Part shown: one piece after another, positions 29,728 to 38,559 of the stretch
Numbering within the stretch: position 1 is the first letter of the stretch
How the letters are laid out: every line of letters starts with the position of its first letter
NCBI GenBank assembly: GCA_046347945.1
Contig: JAXMFB010000005.1
Location: 124,001 to 188,000, forward strand
Direction of reading: 5' to 3'
DNA: 64,000 nucleotides
Source: Zeimonas sp046347945
GTDB taxonomy: Bacteria > Pseudomonadota > Gammaproteobacteria > Burkholderiales > Burkholderiaceae_E
Notes under the pieces: model-generated
The model's database searches: none
What the model saw: the letters and a program-made list of their open reading frames with translations, nothing else
What the model was told of the DNA's origin: nothing
Program-made: the position numbers and the translations under genes

Positions 29728-30789
29728 ATGTCCCTTCACCGGTCGGACCTGCCCGCCGAGGTGCTCGCGCTGCTGCGGCGCGGCACCGTGATTCCCGCGC
29801 ATCCGCTCGCGCTCGACGCCGCGCGACGGCTCGATCCGGTGCGACAGCGCGCGCTCACCCGCTACTACATCGACGCGGGCGCGGGCGGCCTGGCGGTGGG
29901 CGTGCATTCGACCCAGTTCGCGATCCGCGACGTCGGCCTGTACGAGCCGGTGCTCGAACTCGCCGCCCGCACCGCCCGCGAAGCCACCGACCGTCCGCTG
30001 GTGATGATCGCCGGGCTCGCCGGCCGCACCGGGCAGGCCTGCCGCGAAGCGCAGGTGGCACTCGATCACGGCTACCACGCGGGCCTGCTGTCGCTGGCCG
30101 CGATGAAGGGAGCCTCGATCGACGAGCTGATCGAGCACTGCGCCGCGGTGGCGCAGGTCATTCCGCTGGTAGGCTTCTACCTGCAGACCGCGGTGGGCGG
30201 CATCGCGCTGCCCGCCGGGTTCTGGCGCCGCTTCGCGTCGATCGACAACGTCGTCGCGATCAAGATGGCGCCGTTCGACCGATACCGCACGCTCGACGTG
30301 GTGCGCGGCGTGGTCGCGGCCCGTGCCGAGGACAGGGTGACGCTCTACACCGGCAACGACGACCACATCGTGCTCGACCTGCTCGCGCCGTTCACGGTGC
30401 GCCGCGACGACGAGCCGGTCACGGTGCGCATCCGCGGCGGGCTGCTCGGCCACTGGAGCGTCTGGACGAAGGGCGCGGTCGCTCTGCTCGAGCGCGTCCA
30501 TGCCGCGATCGCGGCGGGACGCGTCGACGACGAGTTGCTCGCACTCGATTCGCGCGTCACCGACTGCAACAGCGCGTTCTTCGACGTCGCGCACGACTTC
30601 GCCGGATGCATTCCGGGCTGCCACGAAGTGCTTCGGCGGCAAGGCCTGATGGCCGGCACCTGGTGCCTCGATCCGCACGAGGCGCTGTCGCCGGGACAAG
30701 CCGACGAGATCGATCGCGTCTGCCGCGAGCACGCCGACCTCTCGGACGACGCGTTCGTGGCCGCCAACCTGGCGAAGTGGCTCGCCTGA
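29728..30789 (+). CDS. DapA-family (dihydrodipicolinate synthase-like) lyase
   Basis: 353 residues. Class I aldolase fold enzymes cleave or join pyruvate-type substrates through a Schiff base. Seen: start VIPAHPLALDAARRLD, GAGGLAVGVHSTQFAIRD in the substrate loop, LVGFYLQTAVGG with the Tyr of the active site, and VAIKMAPFDRYRT with the likely Schiff-base Lys. Longer than usual (about 300) owing to a C-terminal helical part. First gene of an operon with the ABC permease and ATPase, so it probably acts on the imported compound. Substrate unknown. Confidence 0.83.
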   Translation: MSLHRSDLPAEVLALLRRGTVIPAHPLALDAARRLDPVRQRALTRYYIDAGAGGLAVGVHSTQFAIRDVGLYEPVLELAARTAREATDRPLVMIAGLAGRTGQACREAQVALDHGYHAGLLSLAAMKGASIDELIEHCAAVAQVIPLVGFYLQTAVGGIALPAGFWRRFASIDNVVAIKMAPFDRYRTLDVVRGVVAARAEDRVTLYTGNDDHIVLDLLAPFTVRRDDEPVTVRIRGGLLGHWSVWTKGAVALLERVHAAIAAGRVDDELLALDSRVTDCNSAFFDVAHDFAGCIPGCHEVLRRQGLMAGTWCLDPHEALSPGQADEIDRVCREHADLSDDAFVAANLAKWLA

Positions 30790-30805
30790 CCGGGGCCCGC
30801 ACGCA

Positions 30806-31573
30806 ATGGACCGCATCAACACCTCGATCGGACGCTACGCGCTGGCAGTGCTCGCGCACCTCGCGCTGCTGGTGATCTGGTACCTGTTCGTCCGGCTCGG
30901 CGACGTGCCGAAGTTCGTCATGCCTTCGCCCGGCGCCACCTTCGAGGCGCTGCTGTCGCCGAGCTACGACTGGTGGGCCAACGTCGCGGTCACCGCCACC
31001 GAGATCTTCGGCGGCTACTTCCTCGCGCTGGTCGTCGGCGTCCTGCTGGCGCTGGTGTTCACCTGGTCGACGACCCTCGAATCGCTGTTCCTGCCGATCC
31101 TCGTCACGCTGAACATGATCCCGAAAGTGGCGCTCGGCCCGCTGATCATCGTCTGGTTCAAGTACGGGGTGTTCCCGAACACCATCATGGCGTTCTCGAT
31201 CGCGGTGTTTCCGATCCTGCTCACCACCGCGCGGGGCTTGCGCGAGATCGAGCCCGACCTGCTCGACCTGGTGCGTTCGCTGCGCGGCTCGCGCTGGCAG
31301 CTGTTCACGAAGATCCAGCTGCCAGGCTCGCTGCCCTACATCTTCGCCGGCATGAAGGTGGCGGCGATCCTCGCGGTCGCGGGCGCGATCGTCGGCGAGT
31401 TCCTCGGTTCGGACAAGGGCCTCGGCTACCTGATGCTGCAGGTGCAGGTGACGCTGGATACGCCGGCGATGTTCATGGCGGTCATGCTGATCACGCTGCT
31501 CGGCATGATTCTCTACGGCCTGGTGCTCGGCATGGAGCGCCTGTTGGTGCCAAAGGACGCGCGCGTCGCATGA
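30806..31573 (+). CDS. ABC transporter permease, SsuC/TauC type
   Basis: 255 residues with about six membrane segments; the cytoplasmic EAA-like loop is seen as DLVRSLRGSRWQLFTKIQLPG in two parts around 150-175. This is the inner-membrane pore for the NMT1-type binding protein at 28556-29548. It starts 17 bases after the lyase gene and its stop overlaps the ATPase start (ATGA). Confidence 0.92.
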   Translation: MDRINTSIGRYALAVLAHLALLVIWYLFVRLGDVPKFVMPSPGATFEALLSPSYDWWANVAVTATEIFGGYFLALVVGVLLALVFTWSTTLESLFLPILVTLNMIPKVALGPLIIVWFKYGVFPNTIMAFSIAVFPILLTTARGLREIEPDLLDLVRSLRGSRWQLFTKIQLPGSLPYIFAGMKVAAILAVAGAIVGEFLGSDKGLGYLMLQVQVTLDTPAMFMAVMLITLLGMILYGLVLGMERLLVPKDARVA

Positions 31574-32345
31574 GTGTCGAACCGTTCATCCACCTGGCCG
31601 GCGTCACCAAGGTCTATCGCACCGGGCGCAAGGAACACCTCGCGATCTCCGACGCGAGCTTCGACGTGATGCCGGGCGAGCTGGTCTCGCTGGTCGGACC
31701 CTCGGGCTGCGGCAAGTCGACGCTGCTGAAGATCCTGGCCGGCCTGCATCCGCACGACGGCGGCGAGGTGCGCATCGGCTCGGCCACCCATCCGTTCGAT
31801 CCGGCGCGCGACATCGGCATGGTGTTCCAGGCGCCGCTGCTGCTGAAGTGGCGGCGCGTGCTCGACAACGTTCTGCACCGCGGCCGAGTTGCTCGGCCTG
31901 CCGATGGCCGAGGCCAGGCAGCGGACGCGAACTGCTCGAGTTGGTCGGCCTGAAGGGCTACGAGGACAAGTACCCGTACGAGCTCTCGGGCGGCATGCAG
32001 CAGCGCGCGGCCATCGCCCGCCTTCGCACTGGTCCACGACCCGAAGCTGGTGCTGATGGACGACGCCGTTCGGGGCGCTCGACGCGCTCACCCGCGAGAA
32101 GATGAACCTCGGTTGCTGCGCATCCTGGAAGGAGTCGGGCAAGACGATCATCTTCGTCACGCACGGCATCTCGAGGCGGTGCGTGTTCCTCGGCACCCGC
32201 GTGGTCGTCTTCACCCGCCGGCCCCGCGCGGATGGCCGACAACTTCGAGATCGACCTGCCGCATCCGCGCACGCTCGACATGAAGACAAGCGAGCGCTTC
32301 GGCGCCTACACGCGGCGCATCTACAAGCTGCTCGGCATGGAGTGA
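31570..32345 (+). pseudogene. ABC transporter ATPase (SsuB/TauB type) with many frameshifts
   Basis: The start is intact: 31570 onward gives an ATPase with Walker A GPSGCGKST and the Q-loop MVFQAPLLLKW. From about 31880 to 32240 the frame changes at least six times. When these are undone, the expected motifs return in order: LSGGMQQR signature, VLMDD and FGALDALTRE, IIFVTHGIS, and the end RRIYKLLGME at 32345. So homology runs the full length while the frame is broken. The even spread of single-base changes in one short stretch looks more like local sequence error than old decay, but a real pseudogene cannot be excluded. Confidence 0.82.
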
Positions 32346-32352
32346 GCGCCCC

Positions 32353-33003
32353 TCAGTCGCGCACCAGGTAGCCCAGCACCAGGTCGGTCATGTGCGACAG
32401 CCGCTCGACCTTCGCCTTCGGCGACATCAGGTCGCGGTCGAAGATCGTCGACAGCGTGCAGTTGTTGCTCAGGTAGAAGTACGACAGCCCCGCGATCGAG
32501 ATGTACAGCTGCACCGGGTCGACGCCGGCGCGGAACACACCGGCCTTGCGACCGCGCTCGAGCACCTCGGCGACGGTCGCGACGAACGGCGAGTGCATCG
32601 TGCGCACCTTGGCCGAATTCTTCAGGTGCATCGCGCGGTGCAGGTTCTCGGTGTTCAGCAGCGTGATGAACTCGGGGTGCGCGATGTAGTAGTTCCAGGT
32701 GAACGCGACCAGCCGGCGGATCGCCTCGGTGGGCTCGACCTGCGTCAGGTTGAGCTGGCGCTCTTCCTCCCGGATGCGCCGGTAGGCGCCCTCGAGCACG
32801 GCCAGGAACAGGCCTTCCTTCTGGCCGAAGTAGTAGTACAGCATCCGCTTGTTGATCCCGGCGCGCTCCGCGATGCGGTCGACGCGCGCGCCCGCAAGGC
32901 CGTGCTGGGCGAACTCGTCGGTGGCAGCGGAGAGGATGGCGTCGCGGGTGGCTTCGGGATCGCGGGTGACCGGACGGTCCCGGACGGAAGTGGGCTTGGC
33001 CAT
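32353..33003 (-). CDS. TetR-family transcriptional regulator
   Basis: 216 residues. N-terminal helix-turn-helix (GLAGARVDRIAERAGINKRMLYYYFGQKEGLF in two parts, about 35-67) and a C-terminal ligand domain of the TetR_C_29-like kind (NLHRAMHLKNSAKV, FYLSNNCTLSTIFDRDLMSP), as in RutR relatives. It ends 7 bases from the convergent ABC ATPase. The operator-like sites at 24865, 24955 and 29661 are the likely targets. No such site is seen at its own start. Confidence 0.9.
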   Translation of the reverse strand: MAKPTSVRDRPVTRDPEATRDAILSAATDEFAQHGLAGARVDRIAERAGINKRMLYYYFGQKEGLFLAVLEGAYRRIREEERQLNLTQVEPTEAIRRLVAFTWNYYIAHPEFITLLNTENLHRAMHLKNSAKVRTMHSPFVATVAEVLERGRKAGVFRAGVDPVQLYISIAGLSYFYLSNNCTLSTIFDRDLMSPKAKVERLSHMTDLVLGYLVRD

Positions 33004-33076
33004 GGCCGGGATGCTACCCGATCCTCTGCGAGCGTCCAGTAGACTGCCGGATCACCACCTCGCGAGGCGATACAGC

Positions 33077-33655
33077 ATGGACGAACCCGCCGACGATCGA
33101 CCTTTCAACCGCTCCGACTGGCGGCGGCTGTTGCGCAGCCTGCACGAGGATCCCGACCGGCCGGGGCTGCGCGAAACCCCCGCGCGCGTCGAGCGAGCCT
33201 GGGCGCACTGGACCTCCGGCTACGCGCAGGATCCGGCCGAGATCCTGAAGGTCTTCGAGGACGGCGCCGAGCAGTACAGCGAGCTGATCGTCGTTCGCGG
33301 CATCCCGGTCTACAGCCATTGCGAGCACCACCTCGCGCCGTTCTTCGGCACGGCCACGGTCGGCTACGTGCCCAAGGGCGCCATCGTCGGGCTGTCGAAG
33401 CTCACGCGCCTGGTGGACTGCTTCGCCAAGCGCCTGCAGGTGCAGGAGCGCCTGACGCGCCAGATCGCCGACGCACTGATGACGCACCTGGAGCCGACCG
33501 CGGTGGGCGTGGTGATCCGTTGCCGCCACCTGTGCATGGAGAGCCGGGGCATCCGCGCGATCGGCGAGGAGACCGTCACGTCGGCGATGCTCGGCGAACT
33601 GCTCACCAACCTGGGCATGCGCACCGAATTGCTGTCGCTGGAGCGGGGCCGCTGA
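33077..33655 (+). CDS. folE: GTP cyclohydrolase I
   Basis: 192 residues from ATG 33077. Converts GTP to dihydroneopterin triphosphate, the first step of folate and pterin synthesis. Seen: GLRETPARVERAW, zinc ligands in SHCEHHLAPF and CRHLCMESRG, and VGLSKLTRLVDCFAKRLQVQERLT in two parts. All key residues are in place and length is standard. Confidence 0.96.
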   Translation: MDEPADDRPFNRSDWRRLLRSLHEDPDRPGLRETPARVERAWAHWTSGYAQDPAEILKVFEDGAEQYSELIVVRGIPVYSHCEHHLAPFFGTATVGYVPKGAIVGLSKLTRLVDCFAKRLQVQERLTRQIADALMTHLEPTAVGVVIRCRHLCMESRGIRAIGEETVTSAMLGELLTNLGMRTELLSLERGR

Positions 33656-33662
33656 GCCGGCC

Positions 33663-34538
33663 ATGAGCCCGTCGCGCGCCGAGAACCAGGACATCGCGCA
33701 GCGGCTGCGCGAAGGCGCCGACCTGCTCGAGGCGCAGGGCGCGAACCCGTTCAGGGTCGGTGCGTACCGCAAGGCCGCCGATGCGATCGCCGCGCATCCG
33801 CGCGCGCTGCGGGAGATCTTCGAGGCCGAAGGACTGCCCGGGCTCGACGCGATTGCGCACGTCGGGCCGGGTATCGCCGCCGCGATCGCCGAGATGCTGG
33901 TGAGCGGCAGCTGGAGCCAGCTCGACCGGCTGCGTGGCACGATCGACGCAGTGCGCCTGTTCCGGACGATTCCCGGCGTTGGCGCGCAACTCGCCGAGCG
34001 GCTGCACGAGTCCCTCGGCGTCGACACGCTGGAAGCACTCGAGGTCGCCGGGCACGAAGGGCGGCTCGCCGACGTCCCGGGCGTCGGCCCGCGACGCGCC
34101 GCCGCGATCCGCGACTCGCTGACCGCGATGCTCGACCGCTCGCGCAGGCGCCGGCGCGGCCCGGTGTCGCCGGCCGGCGTCGAGCCGCCGGTGTCGGTAC
34201 TGCTGGAGGTCGACCGTCGGTATCGCGACGAGGCCGGCGCGGGCAAGCTGCCGACCATCGCGCCGAAGCGCTTCAACCCCGAGGGCAAGGCCTGGCTGCC
34301 CGTGCTGCACGCGACGTTCGACGACTGGCACGTCACCGCGCTGTATTCGAACACCGCTCGGGCCCACGAACTCGGCCGCGTGTTCGACTGGGTGGTGATC
34401 TACTTTCATCGCGACGCGCAACCGGAACTGCAGCGCACCGTGGTGACCGAGGCGCGCGGCACGCTCGCGGGCCGGCGCGTCGTGCGCGGTCGCGAGACCG
34501 AATGCCGCGACTGGTACGAGGGCGCGCCGAAGCGCTGA
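33663..34538 (+). CDS. Helix-hairpin-helix DNA-binding protein, PolX N-terminal-like
   Basis: 291 residues. The first 160 residues resemble the 8-kDa and helix-hairpin-helix part of family X DNA polymerases (IAQRLREGADLLEAQGANPF, VGAYRKAADAI, HVGPGIAAAIAEM, IPGVGAQLAERLHE, VPGVGPRRAAAIRDSL). No polymerase palm motifs follow. The remaining 110 residues form a separate conserved domain (LPTIAPKRFNPEGKAWLPVL, GRVFDWVVIYFHRD) without a known role. It may be a DNA repair accessory protein. It starts 7 bases after folE. Confidence 0.78.
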   Translation: MSPSRAENQDIAQRLREGADLLEAQGANPFRVGAYRKAADAIAAHPRALREIFEAEGLPGLDAIAHVGPGIAAAIAEMLVSGSWSQLDRLRGTIDAVRLFRTIPGVGAQLAERLHESLGVDTLEALEVAGHEGRLADVPGVGPRRAAAIRDSLTAMLDRSRRRRRGPVSPAGVEPPVSVLLEVDRRYRDEAGAGKLPTIAPKRFNPEGKAWLPVLHATFDDWHVTALYSNTARAHELGRVFDWVVIYFHRDAQPELQRTVVTEARGTLAGRRVVRGRETECRDWYEGAPKR

Positions 34539-34541
34539 CCC

Positions 34542-35888
34542 TCAGGCCGCAGGCGGTTGCGCGATGAACCCGGCGCGCATCAGCGCGTCCGTCGCGCCGC
34601 GTGCCGCGGCGATCGACTGCGCGGCGCGTGCGAGCAACTGCTCCCGGGTGAGGCGCAACCGCGCAACGCCTTCTTGCTGCGCGGCCAGCGCGGTCGCCGC
34701 GGCCACCCTCGGATAGAGATCGGGATCGTCCATCCGCGGCACGATGCGCCCGGCGGACAGCCCGCGCTCGCGTGCCACCTCCGCCACCTCGCGCGCCGCG
34801 GCGATCGCCATCGAATCGGTGATCGTCGTCGCACGAACGTCGAGCACGCCGCGGAACACGGCAGGAAAGCACAGCGAGTTGTTCACCTGGTTCGGGAAGT
34901 CGCCACGACCGGTCGCCACGATCCGGGCGCCGGCCTCGAGCGCCGCCGATGGCTAGATCTCCGGCACCGGGTTCGCGCACGCGAACACGATCGCGTCTCG
35001 CGCCATCGCCCCGATCCAGCCGGGGTCGATCGTGCCCGGCCCCGGCGTCGAGAATGCGAGGCAGACGTCGGCGCCGCGCAACGCGTCGGCGACACCGCCC
35101 ACGACGCCGTCGGCGTTCGATTCGCGGCAGATCGCCCACTTCGCGGCGAGCGCCGGTTGCTGCGCCTCGATGTCGCCGCGCCCGCGGTGCAGGGTACCGC
35201 GCGTGTCGCAAGCGACGATCCGCGCCGGGTCGACCCCACAGGCCTTCAGCAGCCGGTAGCTGGCCGTGTTGGCCGCGCCGATGCCGACCATCGCGATGCG
35301 CACCCGATCGAGCGGCTTGCCGACCACGTCGAGCGCGTTGAGCAGCCCCGCGAGCACCACCACCGCCGTGCCCTGCTGGTCGTCGTGCCAGACCGGGATG
35401 TTCATCCGCGCGCGCAGCGCCTCGAGGATGCGGAAGCACCTGGGCTGCGCGATGTCCTCGAGGTTGATCGCGCCGAACGAGGGCTCGAGCATTTCGACCG
35501 CCCGGATGAAGTCGTCCTCGCTGCGGCTGCGCAGGCACAGCGCCACTGCGTCGACGCCGCCCAGGTACTTGAACAGCAGCGCCTTGCCTTCCATCACCGG
35601 CAGGCCGGCCTCGGGACCGATGTCGCCGAGCCCCAGCACGCGGCTTCCGTCGGACACCACCGCCACCAGGTTGCCGCGATTCGTGTGCTCGAACACGAGG
35701 TCGGGCTCGCGTTCGATCGCCTTGCACGGCGCGGCCACACCCGGCGTGTACCAGACCGAGAAGTCGGCGAACGAGCGGATCGCGCACTTGGGCAGTGTCT
35801 GCATCTTGCCGCCGTAGAACGGGTGCAGCCGCATGGCCTCGTCGGCGGGCTGGCTTGCCTTCGGCGGCTCCGATCGTGCCTCGCTCAT
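34542..35888 (-). pseudogene. Malic enzyme interrupted by an in-frame amber codon
   Basis: Read through, the gene codes 448 residues from ATG 35888 (GGAGG upstream), right for a short NAD(P)-malic enzyme that turns malate into pyruvate and CO2. Seen: VWYTPGVAAPCKAIE, LGDIGPEAGLPVMEGKALLFK in two parts, WHDDQQGTAVVVLAGLLNAL, VGIGAANTASYRLL, CANPVPEI, then TAG at codon 312 (34953-34955), then the expected continuation GDFPNQVNNSLCFPAVFRGVLD. TGG to TAG is a single base change at a place where Trp is usual. The rest shows no other damage, so the change is recent or an error. Confidence 0.85.
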
Positions 35889-35999
35889 CCGGTCCTCCAT
35901 CGGCGGGCGCACGGGCCCGCACCGGACGATACCGCGCGGGCGCGACGCACGCCAGGCGCTCGATGCAGTGTCCGTCGCGAACGCCGCCGCGTGCGTGTT

Positions 36000-37370
36000 T
36001 CAGCCGGGCAACAGCACGGACGACAGTGTCGCCGCGACGATGCCGGCCGGCGCGACATAGCGCAGCGCCAGGCGCAGCGCCCGCGCGGCGCGCGTGCCCA
36101 GGCGCAGTTCTTCGACGAGCATCCGCGTCGGCACCGCCCAGCCGGCGAAGCTCGCGATCGCCAGGCCGCCGAGCGGCAGCAACAGGTTCGAGGTCAGCTG
36201 GTCGATCAGGTCGAAGACGGTCGCCGAGGATGCGATGCCCAGGCCGGCAAGCGGGTACCAGTTCGACCAGAGGTTGAACGACAGCGCGGTGGCGATCCCC
36301 GCGACGAAGGTGCAGGCCGCGGCGACCCAGGTGGAAGTGGGCCGGCGCCACCCGAGTCGTCGCATCAGCAACGCCACCATCAGTTCGAGCAGCGAGATCG
36401 CCGAGGCGAGCGCCGCGACGAACAGCAGCACGAAGAATGCGACCGCCGCGAGCGTCCCGAAGGGCATCCGGGCGAACGCGATCGGCAGGGTCACGAACAC
36501 CAGTCCGGGCCCGCTGGCGGGATCGAGCCCGTGCGCGAACACGATCGGGAAGACCGCGAGCCCGGCGAGCAGCGAGATCAGCGTGTCGGCCACCACCGAA
36601 ACCACCGCCACCTGCTTCAGGTCGATCGCCGCGCCGCTGTAGGCCGCGTAGGTGATCATCAGGCCGAGCCCGACGCCGATCGAGAAGAAGCCGAGGCCGA
36701 GCGCCTCGAGTGCAGTGCGCGCATTCAGGTGCGAGCGATCGGGCTCGAGCAGGAAGCGCAGCGTCGCAGCGAGGTCGCCCTCGACGATCGAGTAGGCGGC
36801 GAGCGCCAGCATCAGCGCGACGAGCATGGGCATCAGCACCATCGACGCCGTCTCGATGCCGCGGGCCACGCCCCGCGCGACCACCGCCGCCGCGGCCGAC
36901 AGGAACACCCCGTGCCACGCGAGCATCTCCCACGGCGACGCGAGGAAGGCCTCGAAGCGCGCGCGCACCGCCTGCGCGTCGGCGCCCGGCAGTCCGTGGC
37001 GCGCGGTCTCCACGGCGTAGCCGATCGTCCAGCCACCGATGACCGAGTAGAAACTCAGGATGAGAAAGCCGGTCAGCACCCCCATCGCCCCGGCAATCGC
37101 CCAGCGGCGACTCGCGCGTTCGGCCAGCGCGACCGCGGCCATGCTGCCCGACGGATCGGCGCGACCGCGCCGCCCGATCGCGAACTCCGCCAGCATCAGC
37201 GGAACGACGATCAGCACGAGGCCGGCGACGTAGAACACCACGAAGGTACTGCCGCCGTTGGCGCCGACCTCGTAGGGAAACTTCCAGATGCTGCCGATGC
37301 CGACGGCCGAGCCGACCGTGGCGAGGATGAAGCCGGCCCGTCCGGACCAGGTGTCGGAGTGTGCGGTCAT
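36000..37370 (-). CDS. Sodium-dependent transporter, neurotransmitter:sodium symporter (SNF) family
   Basis: 456 residues with about 11-12 membrane segments. Seen: start GRAGFILATVGSAVGIGSIWKFPYEVGANGG in two parts, which holds the sodium and substrate site of the LeuT fold (GSAVGIGSIWKFPY), and AEFAIGRRGRADP. It sits in the inner membrane and probably takes up an amino acid or amine with sodium; the substrate cannot be told. Alone in its transcription unit. Confidence 0.92.
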   Translation of the reverse strand: MTAHSDTWSGRAGFILATVGSAVGIGSIWKFPYEVGANGGSTFVVFYVAGLVLIVVPLMLAEFAIGRRGRADPSGSMAAVALAERASRRWAIAGAMGVLTGFLILSFYSVIGGWTIGYAVETARHGLPGADAQAVRARFEAFLASPWEMLAWHGVFLSAAAAVVARGVARGIETASMVLMPMLVALMLALAAYSIVEGDLAATLRFLLEPDRSHLNARTALEALGLGFFSIGVGLGLMITYAAYSGAAIDLKQVAVVSVVADTLISLLAGLAVFPIVFAHGLDPASGPGLVFVTLPIAFARMPFGTLAAVAFFVLLFVAALASAISLLELMVALLMRRLGWRRPTSTWVAAACTFVAGIATALSFNLWSNWYPLAGLGIASSATVFDLIDQLTSNLLLPLGGLAIASFAGWAVPTRMLVEELRLGTRAARALRLALRYVAPAGIVAATLSSVLLPG

Positions 37371-37448
37371 GCGGACGCGGCCCGAAGCTGTGCCCGGGCA
37401 CTTTACCCCAGGCGCCCGAGCCTTTCGCCCGCGCCCCGACCTGCCGAC

Positions 37449-37679
37449 TCAGCCCCGCCAGTAGCCGTTCGCCGCCGCGATGGTCTGGAAATTGATCGCG
37501 ATCACCTGCGAGGCCGCAGTGAGGCTGTCGGCGTTGTCGGCGTAGTCGGCGCGCAGTCGGTCACGCACCTCGCCGGAGGGCTGCGTGTACTTCACACCCA
37601 TCCGCGAGAGCTTGATCGCAAGTTCGAAGCCTTCCTGGGGGCCGCTGGTCAGCAGGCTGGTCAACCACTTCTCGGACAT
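37449..37679 (-). CDS. Hexameric tyrosine-coordinated heme protein (HTHP)
   Basis: 76 residues from ATG 37679 with GGGAG upstream. The sequence matches the HTHP family known from Silicibacter pomeroyi, a small hexamer binding heme through Tyr with weak peroxidase and catalase activity. Seen: GFELAIKLSRMGVKYTQP, LRADYADNADSL with Tyr46 at the place of the heme ligand Tyr45, and the closing IAINFQTIAAANGYWR. Follows the OsmC gene by 97 bases on the same strand, so the two may form a peroxide-defence pair. Confidence 0.8.
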   Translation of the reverse strand: MSEKWLTSLLTSGPQEGFELAIKLSRMGVKYTQPSGEVRDRLRADYADNADSLTAASQVIAINFQTIAAANGYWRG

Positions 37680-37776
37680 GTCGTCTCCCGTTGCCAGCGG
37701 TGAGTCTAGGGCGCGGCCGCTCCGCCGCGCCGATAACACCTATCCTCGATATTGGTTTGAGAGGCCGGCGTGGCGC

Positions 37777-38202
37777 TCAGGCAAGCTCCGCCTCGAGCGT
37801 GATCGCCAGTCCGCTGCGCAGCAGGTTCGATACCGGGCATTTCTTCTCGGCCTCCTCGGCGAGCCGCCGGAAGTCCGCGGCGCCCAGTCCGCTCACGCGG
37901 CCGCGCGTGCGCAGGCGCATCCGGTCGATCGTGCCGTTCTCGAGCGAGATCGTCGCATGTGTCTCGATCGACTCGGGGACGTGGCCCTGCTGGCTCAGGT
38001 AGTTGGCGAACGCCATGCTGAAGCAGGCCGCGTGCGCGGCCGCGATCAGCTCTTCGGGATTGGTGCCCTTCGCGTTCTCGAACCGGGTCGCGAACGTGTA
38101 CGGCGTCGCGTTCAGGACGCCGCTGGTCGCGTCCATCCGGCCGGTCCCGCCCTTCAGGCCGCCTTTCCAGGTTGCCGATGCGCTGCGTTCGATCGCCGCC
38201 AT
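37777..38202 (-). CDS. OsmC family peroxiredoxin
   Basis: 141 residues from ATG 38202 with GAGGAG upstream. OsmC/Ohr proteins reduce organic hydroperoxides with two cysteines. Seen: start SASATWKGGLKGGTG, TNPEELIAAAHAACFSMAF with the first Cys, and KKCPVSNLLRSGL with the second. Typical of OsmC rather than Ohr. Upstream of the HTHP gene on the same strand. Confidence 0.92.
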   Translation of the reverse strand: MAAIERSASATWKGGLKGGTGRMDATSGVLNATPYTFATRFENAKGTNPEELIAAAHAACFSMAFANYLSQQGHVPESIETHATISLENGTIDRMRLRTRGRVSGLGAADFRRLAEEAEKKCPVSNLLRSGLAITLEAELA

Positions 38203-38559
38203 GATGCGCGCTCCTCTTGGGTGAAAGGCGCCCGATCGCGAGCGGGCGCCGGACTCGGATTCATCGTGTACCGCCGCCATCGGGGCGTGGGCGATCCGCA
38301 ACTCGATGCCGGGCAGTCGTCGAAGCGTCATGCGCGCCTGCCGGTCGCCCATGCCGGGCAGGTTACTCCGCCAGCGCCGCGGCTCGCAAAGCTTGACCTT
38401 TGCGGCATCCGGGATTCACACGCGCACCGCAGGTCGTGCAGCAGCGGTCCGCCATGCGCTATCGTTGGCGCCCATGCACAGCAGCCACGCCCGAGCGATT
38501 GGCCCCTTCCTGCGCGATCGCGACACGCCAGCCCCGGTCCCGGCCGCGGTCCCCGGCCG
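38203..38559. other. Intergenic region without a recognised gene
   Basis: 357 bases between the divergent OsmC and BASS-transporter genes. No convincing coding sequence is present. It must hold both promoters; no clear -35/-10 pair or operator was recognised. Confidence 0.4.

Noticed and set aside
34333..37401. Long open frame across malic enzyme and SNF transporter
   Set aside because: Shadow frame of two genes with recognisable products.
37732..37755. OxyR-like site between OsmC and HTHP genes
   Set aside because: The ATAG-N7-CTAT spacing does not fit.
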